Source: Coriobacteriia bacterium (GTDB lineage: Bacteria > Actinomycetota > Coriobacteriia > Coriobacteriales > UBA8131). Taken from it: a stretch of DNA of 5,318 nucleotides. Under the pieces are notes generated by a model. That model saw only the letters and a list, made by a program, of their open reading frames with translations. It was not told where the DNA came from and made no database searches. Position 1 is the first letter of the stretch; the number at the start of each line of letters is the position of its first letter. The translations under genes were made by a program, and so were the position numbers. Where the stretch lies: the NCBI GenBank assembly GCA_003509825.1, contig DOMT01000149.1, positions 646-5,963 of the forward strand, read 5' to 3'. Shown piece by piece: positions 1 to 5,318 of this stretch.

Positions 1-2
1 AG

Positions 3-713
3 GAATACGACCGCGCAGACAATCTGTCGAAGATCACCTACGCGGACGGCTCGACCGTCACCTATCTCTATGATGAGGCCTCGAACCTGATCAGGGTGAT
101 AGACAGCGCAGGTGTGTCGCTATACACCTACGACGAGCTCAACCGTCCCGTAACGCTCACCAGACCCGACGGATCGACTACGACATATGCTTACGATAAG
201 CGTGGAAGCGTCGTGGCGGTCGAAAACACCGATAGTGCGGGAAGTCTCATATCGTCTTATACCTACACCTATGACGACAAGGGCTATATCGCCACAGAGG
301 ACATGACCGCACTCGATGCGGAAGGTAAGACGACACACGCTTCACGCACCTTCAGTTATACCGCGACGGGAGAGATAGCAGGGTATGCGGAAAGCGGAGA
401 TAACGGCTACACAAGTACCTCTTATACCTATGATGCGACGGGTAACCGTACCCAAGCCGTAAAAACGGGCGCTTCGGCAGAGACCGTCAGCTACACTTAC
501 GATAAGGACAACCGCCTTACGAGCAGTGAAAGCTCTCTAAACGGAACCACCGTCTATGCTTATGACAGCGCGGGAAACATCGTCTCCGAGACCATGCAAG
601 GCAAAGAGACCGTCACCTATGCATACACCGTTGAAAACCGCCTGGAGGCCGTCAGATCGGGTGGACGCCTACTCATGGCGGCAAGTTACGACGGGGACGG
701 TAACCGCGTATTT
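3..713 (+). repeat. YD-repeat region of the Rhs protein
   Basis: There are about ten degenerate YD repeats of roughly 20-25 residues, recognisable by Y-x-YD-xx-G/N-N/R cores: YLYDEASNL, YTYDELNRP, YAYDKRGSV, YTYDDKGYI, YTYDATGNR, YTYDKDNRL, YAYDSAGNI, YAYTVENRL and SYDGDGNRV. Interspersed DGST segments are also typical. In the family these strands coil into a beta-shell that encapsulates the toxin. The array certainly continues upstream of the window. The repeats are divergent at the DNA level, so there is no recent tandem expansion. Confidence 0.93.
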
Positions 714-2819
714 CAGGTAAACCGCTATACCACACAGGTAAGCTCCACCCAGACATCGGGTAGTGCGAGCGCACTCAGCTCGGAGACCAACGAAACCGAC
801 GGTGCCGAGCATCTATCCGATGAAGCGCTGTCTCCGACGGTGACGGGTGAGCGCGGTGCGGATACGGCAGAGTACGTCAAAAGCGACTTCGATATCTTCC
901 GGTACGGGGTATCGCAAGGAGCGGTGCAATACTTAAGCGCACTCAATCCCTCCCTCATGCCTTATGCATCCAATCTTTTGAACAAGAACTGGATGCCAGA
1001 AACCGAGGAGCCGAGTACCCGTAGTGTCGCTTCTACCAAAGAACTTTCCGCCCGTGATGTCGATGCCCTCTACGGTGCCGGGCTTGATAATGAGGACGTG
1101 GAAGAGGTCGCGGATGCACTTGAAAACTCTGCGAGCAAAACGGCGATACCCACGGCCAAAAGCCACACGGCGGTAAACTTCCAGCTCACCTACTACTTAA
1201 ACAACACCAATGTAGAAAACACACAGGTGCTCGCCGAATACGGCAGACAGGACACGCTCAGAACGAGTTATACCTACGGCAACTCACGCCTGTCGGAAAG
1301 AAGTGCCGTAACGGGTCTGACGGCCAACTACGCAAACGACGGTCGGGGATCGGTCACGGCACTCGTTCAAAGCGGTGGTTCCGTAAGTTCGGCATATATC
1401 TACGATGCACTCGGAAACGTGACGAGTGGCAAGACAGGCGAGCTTCCCTACTACGGCTACAACGCCGAGGAGTCCAACCCGACCACGGGACTTCAGTATC
1501 TGAGGGCACGCTACCTCGACACGGATACGGGGCGCTTCGGAGTACAGGACAGTGTGCTCGGAGATGTGGGCTCACCTACTACCCTGAACCGCTACCTCTA
1601 CGCGATGTCAAACCCGCTCATGTATGTAGACCCTTCGGGCCACTGGAATTTATGGGGCGCGATAACGGATTTTGCCTCGAATGTGTGGAACGGGTTCACG
1701 ACCTTTACGAACACGGTCTATACCGAAGTCGTGAAGCCTGCGGCGCAATGGCTGAACACCAACATCGTGCAGCCGGTCTGTGGCTGGTTCAACAACAATG
1801 TCGTCCAGCCCACAAGACAGTTCGTAAATAATACGGCGAGTGCCACCACGCAGTTCATGCAGGATTGCTACAACGGGGCGCAGGAATTCGGTAACGCCTG
1901 CGTGCAGACCTGGAACGAAGGGGTGTCCTATGTCCAGGCCAAGGCCGAATCCATACGCCAGGAGGTCATGGCATTTTCCTGCGGTGTCGCCGAGGCTATC
2001 GGTGATACCTGGGAAAGTGCGGTCGATACGCTTTCCAAAGTCGACTGGGCTAAAGTCGGACAGGTCGCCCTCATCGTGGGAGGCGTGGCACTCGGAGCAG
2101 TTGCCACGGTGGCCACCTGCGGGCTTGCGGGCCCTGTTGTCGCCACTTTAGCTGTTGCGGGCTTTACGGCCTCCACCACCCTGGCAGTCAATGATCTGGT
2201 GGCTACAACCACAGGCTTCGTCCCACTGAAAACGGGTGCCATGTCTCTTGGCATGAGCGAAGAAGCCTATGACACCGCTCGTGGCGTTGCAGATATAGTG
2301 ACGTCGCTTACACCTGGTGGCAATAAGGCTTCTGGACTGCTTAAAATCGGCGGCGGGTTGGGAGACGTTGCTGCTGTTGCTACTAAAAATGCAGATACTG
2401 TTGCAGCGACAGGAAGTAAAGTAGCAAAAACAGCTGATTCTCCAGCCTTGAAGATGTCAAAAGAGACTGAAGATTGGCTAAACAAAGGTCCCAAAGAAAC
2501 GAATGTGTATAAAGGTGTTAATTCAGATGGGGACGTTTATGCGGGGATAACGAAACAAGAGCCAGAAAAACGTCTCGCTCAGCATAATTCACCTTCAGGA
2601 GGAAATAAGGGACTGGACGATCTTGATGTCGTTACCGAGGAGCCATTAACCCGCAATCAAGCAAAAGCACTAGAGCAATACTTGATTGATGAAGGAAAAT
2701 ACATAGATAATGGAATGAATAAGATAAATAGCATTGCAAAGGATAATGCTCACTATGATGGAGCCAGAGAGTGGGCAAAGAACTACGTCGAAACTAAAGG
2801 AATTGAAGTAAGGAAATAG
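3..2819 (+). CDS. Rhs/YD-repeat polymorphic toxin with C-terminal GIY-YIG nuclease tip (5' partial)
   Basis: The frame is open to the left edge (it reads EYDRADNLSKITYADGS from base 3), so the true start lies upstream. An internal GTG at 96 has no claim to be a start. The 938 visible residues contain YD repeats (about 1-237), a Ser/Thr/acidic spacer (242-391), the Rhs-associated core (446-546) ending YVDPSG, a periodic linker (579-610), a hydrophobic pre-toxin segment (688-726) and a GIY-YIG nuclease-like tip (about 826-938). In known Rhs/TcC proteins the YD repeats form a hollow shell that encloses the toxin, and the core self-cleaves to free it. By homology this is an exported contact-dependent or secreted nuclease toxin that would attack nucleic acid in competitors. 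The export route cannot be seen because the N-terminus is missing. The next gene, 3 bp downstream, looks like its immunity partner. Base composition falls from GC-rich to AT-rich within the last 500 bp, as in swapped toxin tips. The class is very secure; the toxin activity is inferred. Confidence 0.96.
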   Translation, partial: EYDRADNLSKITYADGSTVTYLYDEASNLIRVIDSAGVSLYTYDELNRPVTLTRPDGSTTTYAYDKRGSVVAVENTDSAGSLISSYTYTYDDKGYIATEDMTALDAEGKTTHASRTFSYTATGEIAGYAESGDNGYTSTSYTYDATGNRTQAVKTGASAETVSYTYDKDNRLTSSESSLNGTTVYAYDSAGNIVSETMQGKETVTYAYTVENRLEAVRSGGRLLMAASYDGDGNRVFQVNRYTTQVSSTQTSGSASALSSETNETDGAEHLSDEALSPTVTGERGADTAEYVKSDFDIFRYGVSQGAVQYLSALNPSLMPYASNLLNKNWMPETEEPSTRSVASTKELSARDVDALYGAGLDNEDVEEVADALENSASKTAIPTAKSHTAVNFQLTYYLNNTNVENTQVLAEYGRQDTLRTSYTYGNSRLSERSAVTGLTANYANDGRGSVTALVQSGGSVSSAYIYDALGNVTSGKTGELPYYGYNAEESNPTTGLQYLRARYLDTDTGRFGVQDSVLGDVGSPTTLNRYLYAMSNPLMYVDPSGHWNLWGAITDFASNVWNGFTTFTNTVYTEVVKPAAQWLNTNIVQPVCGWFNNNVVQPTRQFVNNTASATTQFMQDCYNGAQEFGNACVQTWNEGVSYVQAKAESIRQEVMAFSCGVAEAIGDTWESAVDTLSKVDWAKVGQVALIVGGVALGAVATVATCGLAGPVVATLAVAGFTASTTLAVNDLVATTTGFVPLKTGAMSLGMSEEAYDTARGVADIVTSLTPGGNKASGLLKIGGGLGDVAAVATKNADTVAATGSKVAKTADSPALKMSKETEDWLNKGPKETNVYKGVNSDGDVYAGITKQEPEKRLAQHNSPSGGNKGLDDLDVVTEEPLTRNQAKALEQYLIDEGKYIDNGMNKINSIAKDNAHYDGAREWAKNYVETKGIEVRK
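1338..1640 (+). other. Rhs-associated core domain with DPSG self-cleavage motif
   Basis: This is the conserved end of the Rhs shell. It runs from DGRGSVTAL through YIYDALGNV, YYGYNAEESNPTTGLQYLRA, RYLDTDTGRFGVQD and LNRYLYAMSNPLMYVDPSG. The GLQYLRARY...TGRF...D...LN.Y.Y..SNPL.YVDP.G pattern is the family signature. In characterised Rhs and TcC proteins an aspartyl-protease-like site in this core cuts just after the DPxG motif. Here Arg511 and Asp516 (visible numbering, GRFGVQD) and Asp543 of DPSG are present, so self-cleavage near residue 546 (base 1640) is predicted, releasing a tip of about 392 residues. The motif is seen directly; the cleavage is inferred from the family. Confidence 0.92.
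1737..1832 (+). repeat. Three-unit 12-residue periodic linker after the cleavage site
   Basis: Prolines fall exactly 36 bp apart at 1737, 1773 and 1809. They define units of the form (K/Q)P-xxx-(W/F)-(L/F/V)-N-x-N-(I/V)-V: KPAAQWLNTNIV, QPVCGWFNNNVV and QPTRQFVNN. The third unit is shorter and grades into NTASATTQF. The region lies between the predicted cleavage site and the hydrophobic pre-toxin segment. Similar valine-proline-tryptophan linkers occur in other Gram-positive Rhs/WapA-like proteins, from memory of the family. The role is unknown; a spacer or an amphipathic segment that helps threading or membrane contact is possible. Confidence 0.75.
2064..2181 (+). other. Hydrophobic pre-toxin segment (one or two membrane-type helices)
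   Basis: Residues 688-726 of the visible Rhs protein are almost uncharged and rich in Ala, Val and Gly: VALIVGGVALGAVATVATCG, then LAGPVVATLAVAGFTAS. A central Gly-Pro could form a hairpin turn. Such segments are common between the Rhs core and the nuclease tip in polymorphic toxins. They are thought to aid passage across the target membrane, or to pack inside the shell. The role here is inferred. Confidence 0.7.
2499..2816 (+). other. GIY-YIG (URI-fold) nuclease toxin domain
   Basis: The tip of the Rhs protein (about residues 833-938) shows the ordered GIY-YIG signature. The first strand is NVYKG (Tyr836), then DVYAGIT (Tyr846) ten residues later, then EKRLAQHN (Arg857, His861), ALEQYLI (Glu891) and KINSIAKDN (Asn909). 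It ends in a helix reading AREWAKNYV. Tyr, Tyr, Arg, Glu and Asn are the expected active-site positions of this fold. The glycine of GIY is replaced by Asn834, and YIG reads YAG; both changes are tolerated in divergent members. It resembles the Tox-URI type described among polymorphic toxins. It should cut DNA or possibly RNA in a metal-dependent way. The fold assignment is fairly sure; the substrate is unknown. This stretch is clearly more AT-rich than the scaffold. Confidence 0.85.
2809..2814 (+). promoter_or_regulatory. Ribosome binding site of the immunity gene
   Basis: TAAGGA lies inside the last toxin codons, 8 nt before the ATG at 2823. Because the toxin stop codon and this start are only 3 bp apart, ribosomes ending the toxin would be delivered onto this site. 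That fits translational coupling of immunity to toxin. Confidence 0.75.
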
Positions 2820-2822
2820 CGG

Positions 2823-4067
2823 ATGAAGAAATATGAAGAAGACATAATTCGTGTTGCATGGAACAAGCGTGTTTCATCTTTACCTGTAGATATTCAAAAG
2901 CAATTGAGCGATTACAACAGTAAGCGTGAGATGACAGATGAGCTGGTTTTTATAAAAAAGAAGCGCCCAAAGATTGAAGAGGGAGATGTGTTTGTTGTTC
3001 AACCTAGGAAGGGACTTTATTACTACGGACGCGTATTGAAAGCCCATGTTGATGTGCGATTCCACAGAAATGAAAACTACAAGTGGCGTGATTCGGTCGT
3101 GGTGTGTATTTATAGGTCTCGAACCAAAGATCTATCTCTGAGAGATTTTAATCCGACCTACGAGAATCTACTTGTTCGCCCTAGGTACCTTACTTCAAAG
3201 TCCTTTAACTCCGGCTATCTATTTGTTCTGGGGAATGTGCCGCTAACTGATGAAGAAAAGCAACTCGACTATGGGTTCTTTAGTACCACCTTTTGGATCA
3301 TGACGGATGTATATGGAAATTTGATTGAAACTACCCCAAGGTTTATTGGGATGTCTGCCCTCGGAAATTTTGGTGCACTTGCACGTGAGTTAAAAATCGA
3401 GTTTATAATCGATCCGAGCCTACTTGATCTAGGGGGATTATCACCGAAAGGCTCTTCCAGTGATGCGTCTGCGAATTACCAAGATACTGTTATCGCTGGA
3501 GATAGCGATGGTATTGCTGAGCGTGAGTGTGTGCTGCACATTAAAGCACGCCTCGCGCCCTTTGATAGAGGTGATTTGTACGAGGATCCACTAGAAGACA
3601 AGTTGAGCGAGCTTGGATTAGGGCTGATACAGGGCGCTGGAACAGCGGTGACGAAAGATGGAGAACCTGAATCATGCGACATCGAAATCGAGCTTAAAAA
3701 TGATAATGCAGGCTCGATTGACCTATTAAGAAATCTCATCTCATCTTTATCTCTGCCAAAAGGCAGTGCTCTTCTTGGACCAGGGCAAAATCATCTTGAC
3801 CTAGGTTCGCTTGAGGGCCTCGCCCTTTATTTAAACGGCACTGATTTGGCTGACGGGGTTTATCGCGACTACGATGCTAACGATGTTAATGCGAGCGCGG
3901 CTGAATTACTTGGGAGTATAGGGAAAAGGTATAGTAGCTGGAACGGTCCTTCTGAGACTGCTTTGTATTTTTATGGAGAATCATATTCAAAAATGCTAGT
4001 CGCGCTCAAACCTCTCATTGACAATCACCCTCTTTGTCAGAGGTGTCGAGTGGAGCAAATCGCGTAA
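2823..4067 (+). CDS. Two-domain immunity protein, Imm26/HocA-like N-terminal domain
   Basis: This 414-residue cytosolic protein has no signal peptide or membrane segment. Residues about 48-200 match the style of the Imm26 (HocA-type) immunity family: RPKIEEGDVFVVQPRKGLYYYGRVL, i.e. a basic-P-x-I-x-x-GDVF strand followed by Y-x-YGRVL, then a mostly beta domain with GYLFVLGNVPLTD and FFSTTFWIMTD blocks. A Ser/Asp-rich linker (about 206-232) leads to a second domain (234-414). That domain has landmarks GLIQGAGTAVTKDG, CDIEIEL, LPKGSALLG, EGLALYLNGTDL, WNGPSETALYFYG and PLCQRCRVEQIA. This C-terminal module also looks familiar from other immunity-type proteins, but I cannot name its family. Position directly after a nuclease toxin tip, coupled translation and shared low GC all support a role as the cognate antitoxin, binding and blocking the GIY-YIG nuclease. 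The start is fixed by a good ribosome site and the 3-bp spacing. The immunity role is inferred. Confidence 0.8.
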   Translation: MKKYEEDIIRVAWNKRVSSLPVDIQKQLSDYNSKREMTDELVFIKKKRPKIEEGDVFVVQPRKGLYYYGRVLKAHVDVRFHRNENYKWRDSVVVCIYRSRTKDLSLRDFNPTYENLLVRPRYLTSKSFNSGYLFVLGNVPLTDEEKQLDYGFFSTTFWIMTDVYGNLIETTPRFIGMSALGNFGALARELKIEFIIDPSLLDLGGLSPKGSSSDASANYQDTVIAGDSDGIAERECVLHIKARLAPFDRGDLYEDPLEDKLSELGLGLIQGAGTAVTKDGEPESCDIEIELKNDNAGSIDLLRNLISSLSLPKGSALLGPGQNHLDLGSLEGLALYLNGTDLADGVYRDYDANDVNASAAELLGSIGKRYSSWNGPSETALYFYGESYSKMLVALKPLIDNHPLCQRCRVEQIA

Positions 4068-4116
4068 GTAAAAGGCAATTCGAGTTCTTATAGAATCGTT
4101 TTGGTGTGGATTAGGC

Positions 4117-4121
4117 GGGAG
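4117..4121 (+). promoter_or_regulatory. Ribosome binding site of the MORN gene
   Basis: GGGAG lies 7 nt before the ATG at 4129 and selects that start. A second purine run, AGGAAG, sits too close to the ATG to serve. The 61-bp gap from the immunity stop codon holds no convincing promoter or terminator, so read-through from the immunity gene is possible. Confidence 0.6.
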
Positions 4122-4128
4122 TAGGAAG

Positions 4129-5318
4129 ATGGCTACATTGGGTGTGGTGTTGCTTGTTTTATTGGGGGCTGGAGCAGTCGTTATTGGTCTGGGGGCGTTC
4201 TTGGCCATAAGAAGTATGCAGTCATCAAAGGCTCCGTTAGTCGTGTGCTTGATGGGTGCCCTACTCTGTGCCGGAGCCCTAGCTCCTCTCCCATACCTAG
4301 CATCAACCAACCAGTTATCGATCCTCGTTGCCGACCTCGGTACAAACTGGCCGCTCGCCGGTCAGGCCGAAAATATCTCCAATGACAACGGAGATATCTA
4401 CACGGGCGAGTTCAAGGACGGGCTCTATCACGGTGTAGGCACACTTAACTACAAAGACGGCTCCGTTTATAATGGCTCTTTCAGCGAAGGGCTCAGAAAC
4501 GGGCAGGGTAACTACACCGACACGAGCGGCTTTACGTATGCAGGTGCTTGGTCGAAAGACAGAATGGACGGCAGCGGAACCTATACCTACAAGGACGGCT
4601 CAAGCTATAAGGGGGATTTTGTAAAGGACATCCGTGAAGGTACGGGAAAGGTGACCTTCTCCAGCGGAGCGACTTATGAAGGTGAGTGGAAAGACGATGA
4701 ACCCAACGGACAGGGAGTACTCACCTTCAGCGATAAAACCACCTATAAGGGTAACTGGGTGGACGGTGTTTGCGACGGCAAGGCCGTAAAGACCATGCCT
4801 GATGGCTCCACCTACACCGGAGACTGGAAAGACGGACTTCCGAGTGGCAAGGGCGACTACATCTCTGCGGCAGGCTGGAAGTACACGGGTGACTTCAAAG
4901 CAGGTCTCAGGGACGGCAGCGGTACCTATACTTACAAAGACGGCTCCACCTACACGGGTGAGTTCAAGGCGGATACCGAAAACGGCAAGGGTATCTACAA
5001 GGATGCCGCCCAGTGGTCATATGACGGCGAGTGGAAAGACGGCGTTAAAGAGGGTGAAGGCACCCTCACGCACGCCGACGGCTCTATCTATACGGGAGCG
5101 TTTTCCAAAGACAGGGAAAACGGACAGGGAACGATGGCTGCGGCTGCTGGCTGGAGATATACGGGTGGCTGGCTTGACGGTAAGCGCAGCGGATACGGTG
5201 CCCTCAACTACCCGAACGGCTCGGTATACAACGGCAACTTCGTCAGTGACATAGAGAACGGTCAAGGCAACTACACCGATTCAACGGGCTGGAAATACAG
5301 CGGCAACTGGGTAAACGG
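4129..5318 (+). CDS. Membrane-anchored MORN-repeat protein (3' partial)
   Basis: The frame is open from ATG 4129 to the right edge (396 codons plus 2 bases). Residues 4-27 form a hydrophobic helix (LGVVLLVLLGAGAVVIGLGA) and 37-58 a second one (LVVCLMGALLCAGALAPLPY). A short loop with Arg28 and Lys34 joins them. A polar linker (59-90) leads to MORN repeats that fill the rest: 13 full 23-residue units from residue 91, then the first seven residues of another. The consensus is Y-x-G-x-(F/W)-x-x-x-x-x-x-G-x-G-x-x-x-x-x-x-G-x-x. MORN repeats build elongated beta-hairpin sheets that act as scaffolds or bind partners and lipids; the bacterial versions are poorly understood. The gene follows the toxin-immunity pair on the same strand, but its GC-rich codon use resembles the Rhs scaffold rather than the AT-rich cassette. 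It may therefore be a resident neighbour. Function is unknown, and no enzymatic domain is visible in the part present. Confidence 0.93.
   Translation, partial: MATLGVVLLVLLGAGAVVIGLGAFLAIRSMQSSKAPLVVCLMGALLCAGALAPLPYLASTNQLSILVADLGTNWPLAGQAENISNDNGDIYTGEFKDGLYHGVGTLNYKDGSVYNGSFSEGLRNGQGNYTDTSGFTYAGAWSKDRMDGSGTYTYKDGSSYKGDFVKDIREGTGKVTFSSGATYEGEWKDDEPNGQGVLTFSDKTTYKGNWVDGVCDGKAVKTMPDGSTYTGDWKDGLPSGKGDYISAAGWKYTGDFKAGLRDGSGTYTYKDGSTYTGEFKADTENGKGIYKDAAQWSYDGEWKDGVKEGEGTLTHADGSIYTGAFSKDRENGQGTMAAAAGWRYTGGWLDGKRSGYGALNYPNGSVYNGNFVSDIENGQGNYTDSTGWKYSGNWVN
4399..5318 (+). repeat. MORN repeat array, 13 full units of 69 bp plus a partial unit
   Basis: Units start exactly every 69 bp from 4399 with no insertion or deletion. 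Examples are YTGEFKDGLYHGVGTLNYKD (unit 1), YKGDFVKDIREGTGKVTFSS (unit 4), YTGDFKAGLRDGSGTYTYKD (unit 8) and YTGGWLDGKRSGYGALNYPN (unit 12). The last full unit ends at 5295, and YSGNWVN begins the next. The ends of the units alternate between a DGS type (KDGST, ADGSI, PNGSV) and a Gly-Trp type (AAGWK, AAGWR, STGWK) from unit 6 onward. Copies are related at protein level but differ at many synonymous sites, so the array is old rather than freshly expanded. Confidence 0.93.

Noticed and set aside
96..98. GTG at 96 as the start of the Rhs gene
   Set aside because: The same frame is open without a stop back to base 3 and reads typical YD-repeat sequence (YDRADNL, YLYDEASNL), so the start lies outside the window.
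1840..2151. 103-codon + strand ORF and several antisense ORFs within the Rhs gene
   Set aside because: They are shadows of the GC-rich Rhs coding frame, with no ribosome site, no recognisable domain and full overlap with a certain gene.
4085..4095. Small inverted repeat TTCT-TAT-AGAA followed by T residues, as a terminator
   Set aside because: The stem is only 4 AT-rich base pairs and the T run is short and interrupted. It is too weak to call.
4089..4096. TATAGAAT as a -10 promoter element for the MORN gene
   Set aside because: The sequence is -10-like, but no reasonable -35 hexamer lies about 17 bp upstream (around 4066-4071). In AT-rich sequence this easily arises by chance.
3996..4310. 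104-codon antisense ORF across the end of the immunity gene and the start of the MORN gene
   Set aside because: It covers two well-supported genes and their gap. The product is Pro/Ala/Asn-rich with no motif, and nothing suggests an antisense gene.
4802..5254. 150-codon + strand ORF overlapping the MORN array
   Set aside because: It is a shifted frame of the 69-bp repeats. Its product is a low-complexity Thr/Arg/Lys string, while the MORN frame gives perfect 23-residue units.
4399..5318. Regular 69-bp DNA repeats as a CRISPR or non-coding tandem array
   Set aside because: The repeats are in frame, diverge at synonymous sites and encode standard MORN units; there are no invariant repeats with unique spacers.

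Overview
The window holds one polymorphic-toxin locus plus the start of a repeat-protein gene, all on the + strand. In order they are: the C-terminal part of a large Rhs/YD-repeat protein (open at the left edge, 938 residues visible, ending at 2819); a two-domain cognate immunity protein gene starting 3 bp later (2823-4067); and, after 61 bp, a membrane-anchored MORN-repeat protein gene (from 4129) that runs off the right edge after 396 codons. Coding density is very high. No RNA genes, insertion sequences, CRISPR array or terminator are visible.

The Rhs protein reads as a modular delivery machine: YD repeats, a roughly 150-residue spacer, the conserved Rhs-associated core ending in a DPSG self-cleavage motif, a linker with a 12-residue periodic motif, a hydrophobic pre-toxin segment, and a C-terminal GIY-YIG (URI-fold) nuclease toxin. 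The nuclease retains the two tyrosines, arginine, glutamate and asparagine expected of that fold. The downstream protein has an Imm26/HocA-like N-terminal half and a second, separately conserved-looking C-terminal half. It most likely protects the producer from the nuclease.

Base composition changes sharply. The Rhs scaffold and the MORN repeats are GC-rich (hand-counted 60-bp lines of 53-63%). The toxin tip and the start of the immunity gene are AT-rich (30-43%). The change begins around 2300-2400, well inside the Rhs reading frame, as expected for a toxin-immunity cassette swapped onto a resident scaffold by recombination.

The MORN gene encodes two hydrophobic helices followed by 13 exact-length 23-residue MORN repeats and the start of a fourteenth. 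A higher-order pattern is visible: alternating repeat types, and repeats 1-3 resembling repeats 12-14. The short positive loop between the helices suggests that the MORN domain lies outside the membrane, but this is an inference.

The organism cannot be named from this sequence. The moderate-to-high-GC scaffold and the Rhs spacer style (an IFRYGVSQG block and an LTYYLNNTN...TQVLAEY block) recall Rhs/WapA-type proteins of gut-associated Gram-positives such as Coriobacteriia or Clostridia. This is recollection of family style, with low confidence.
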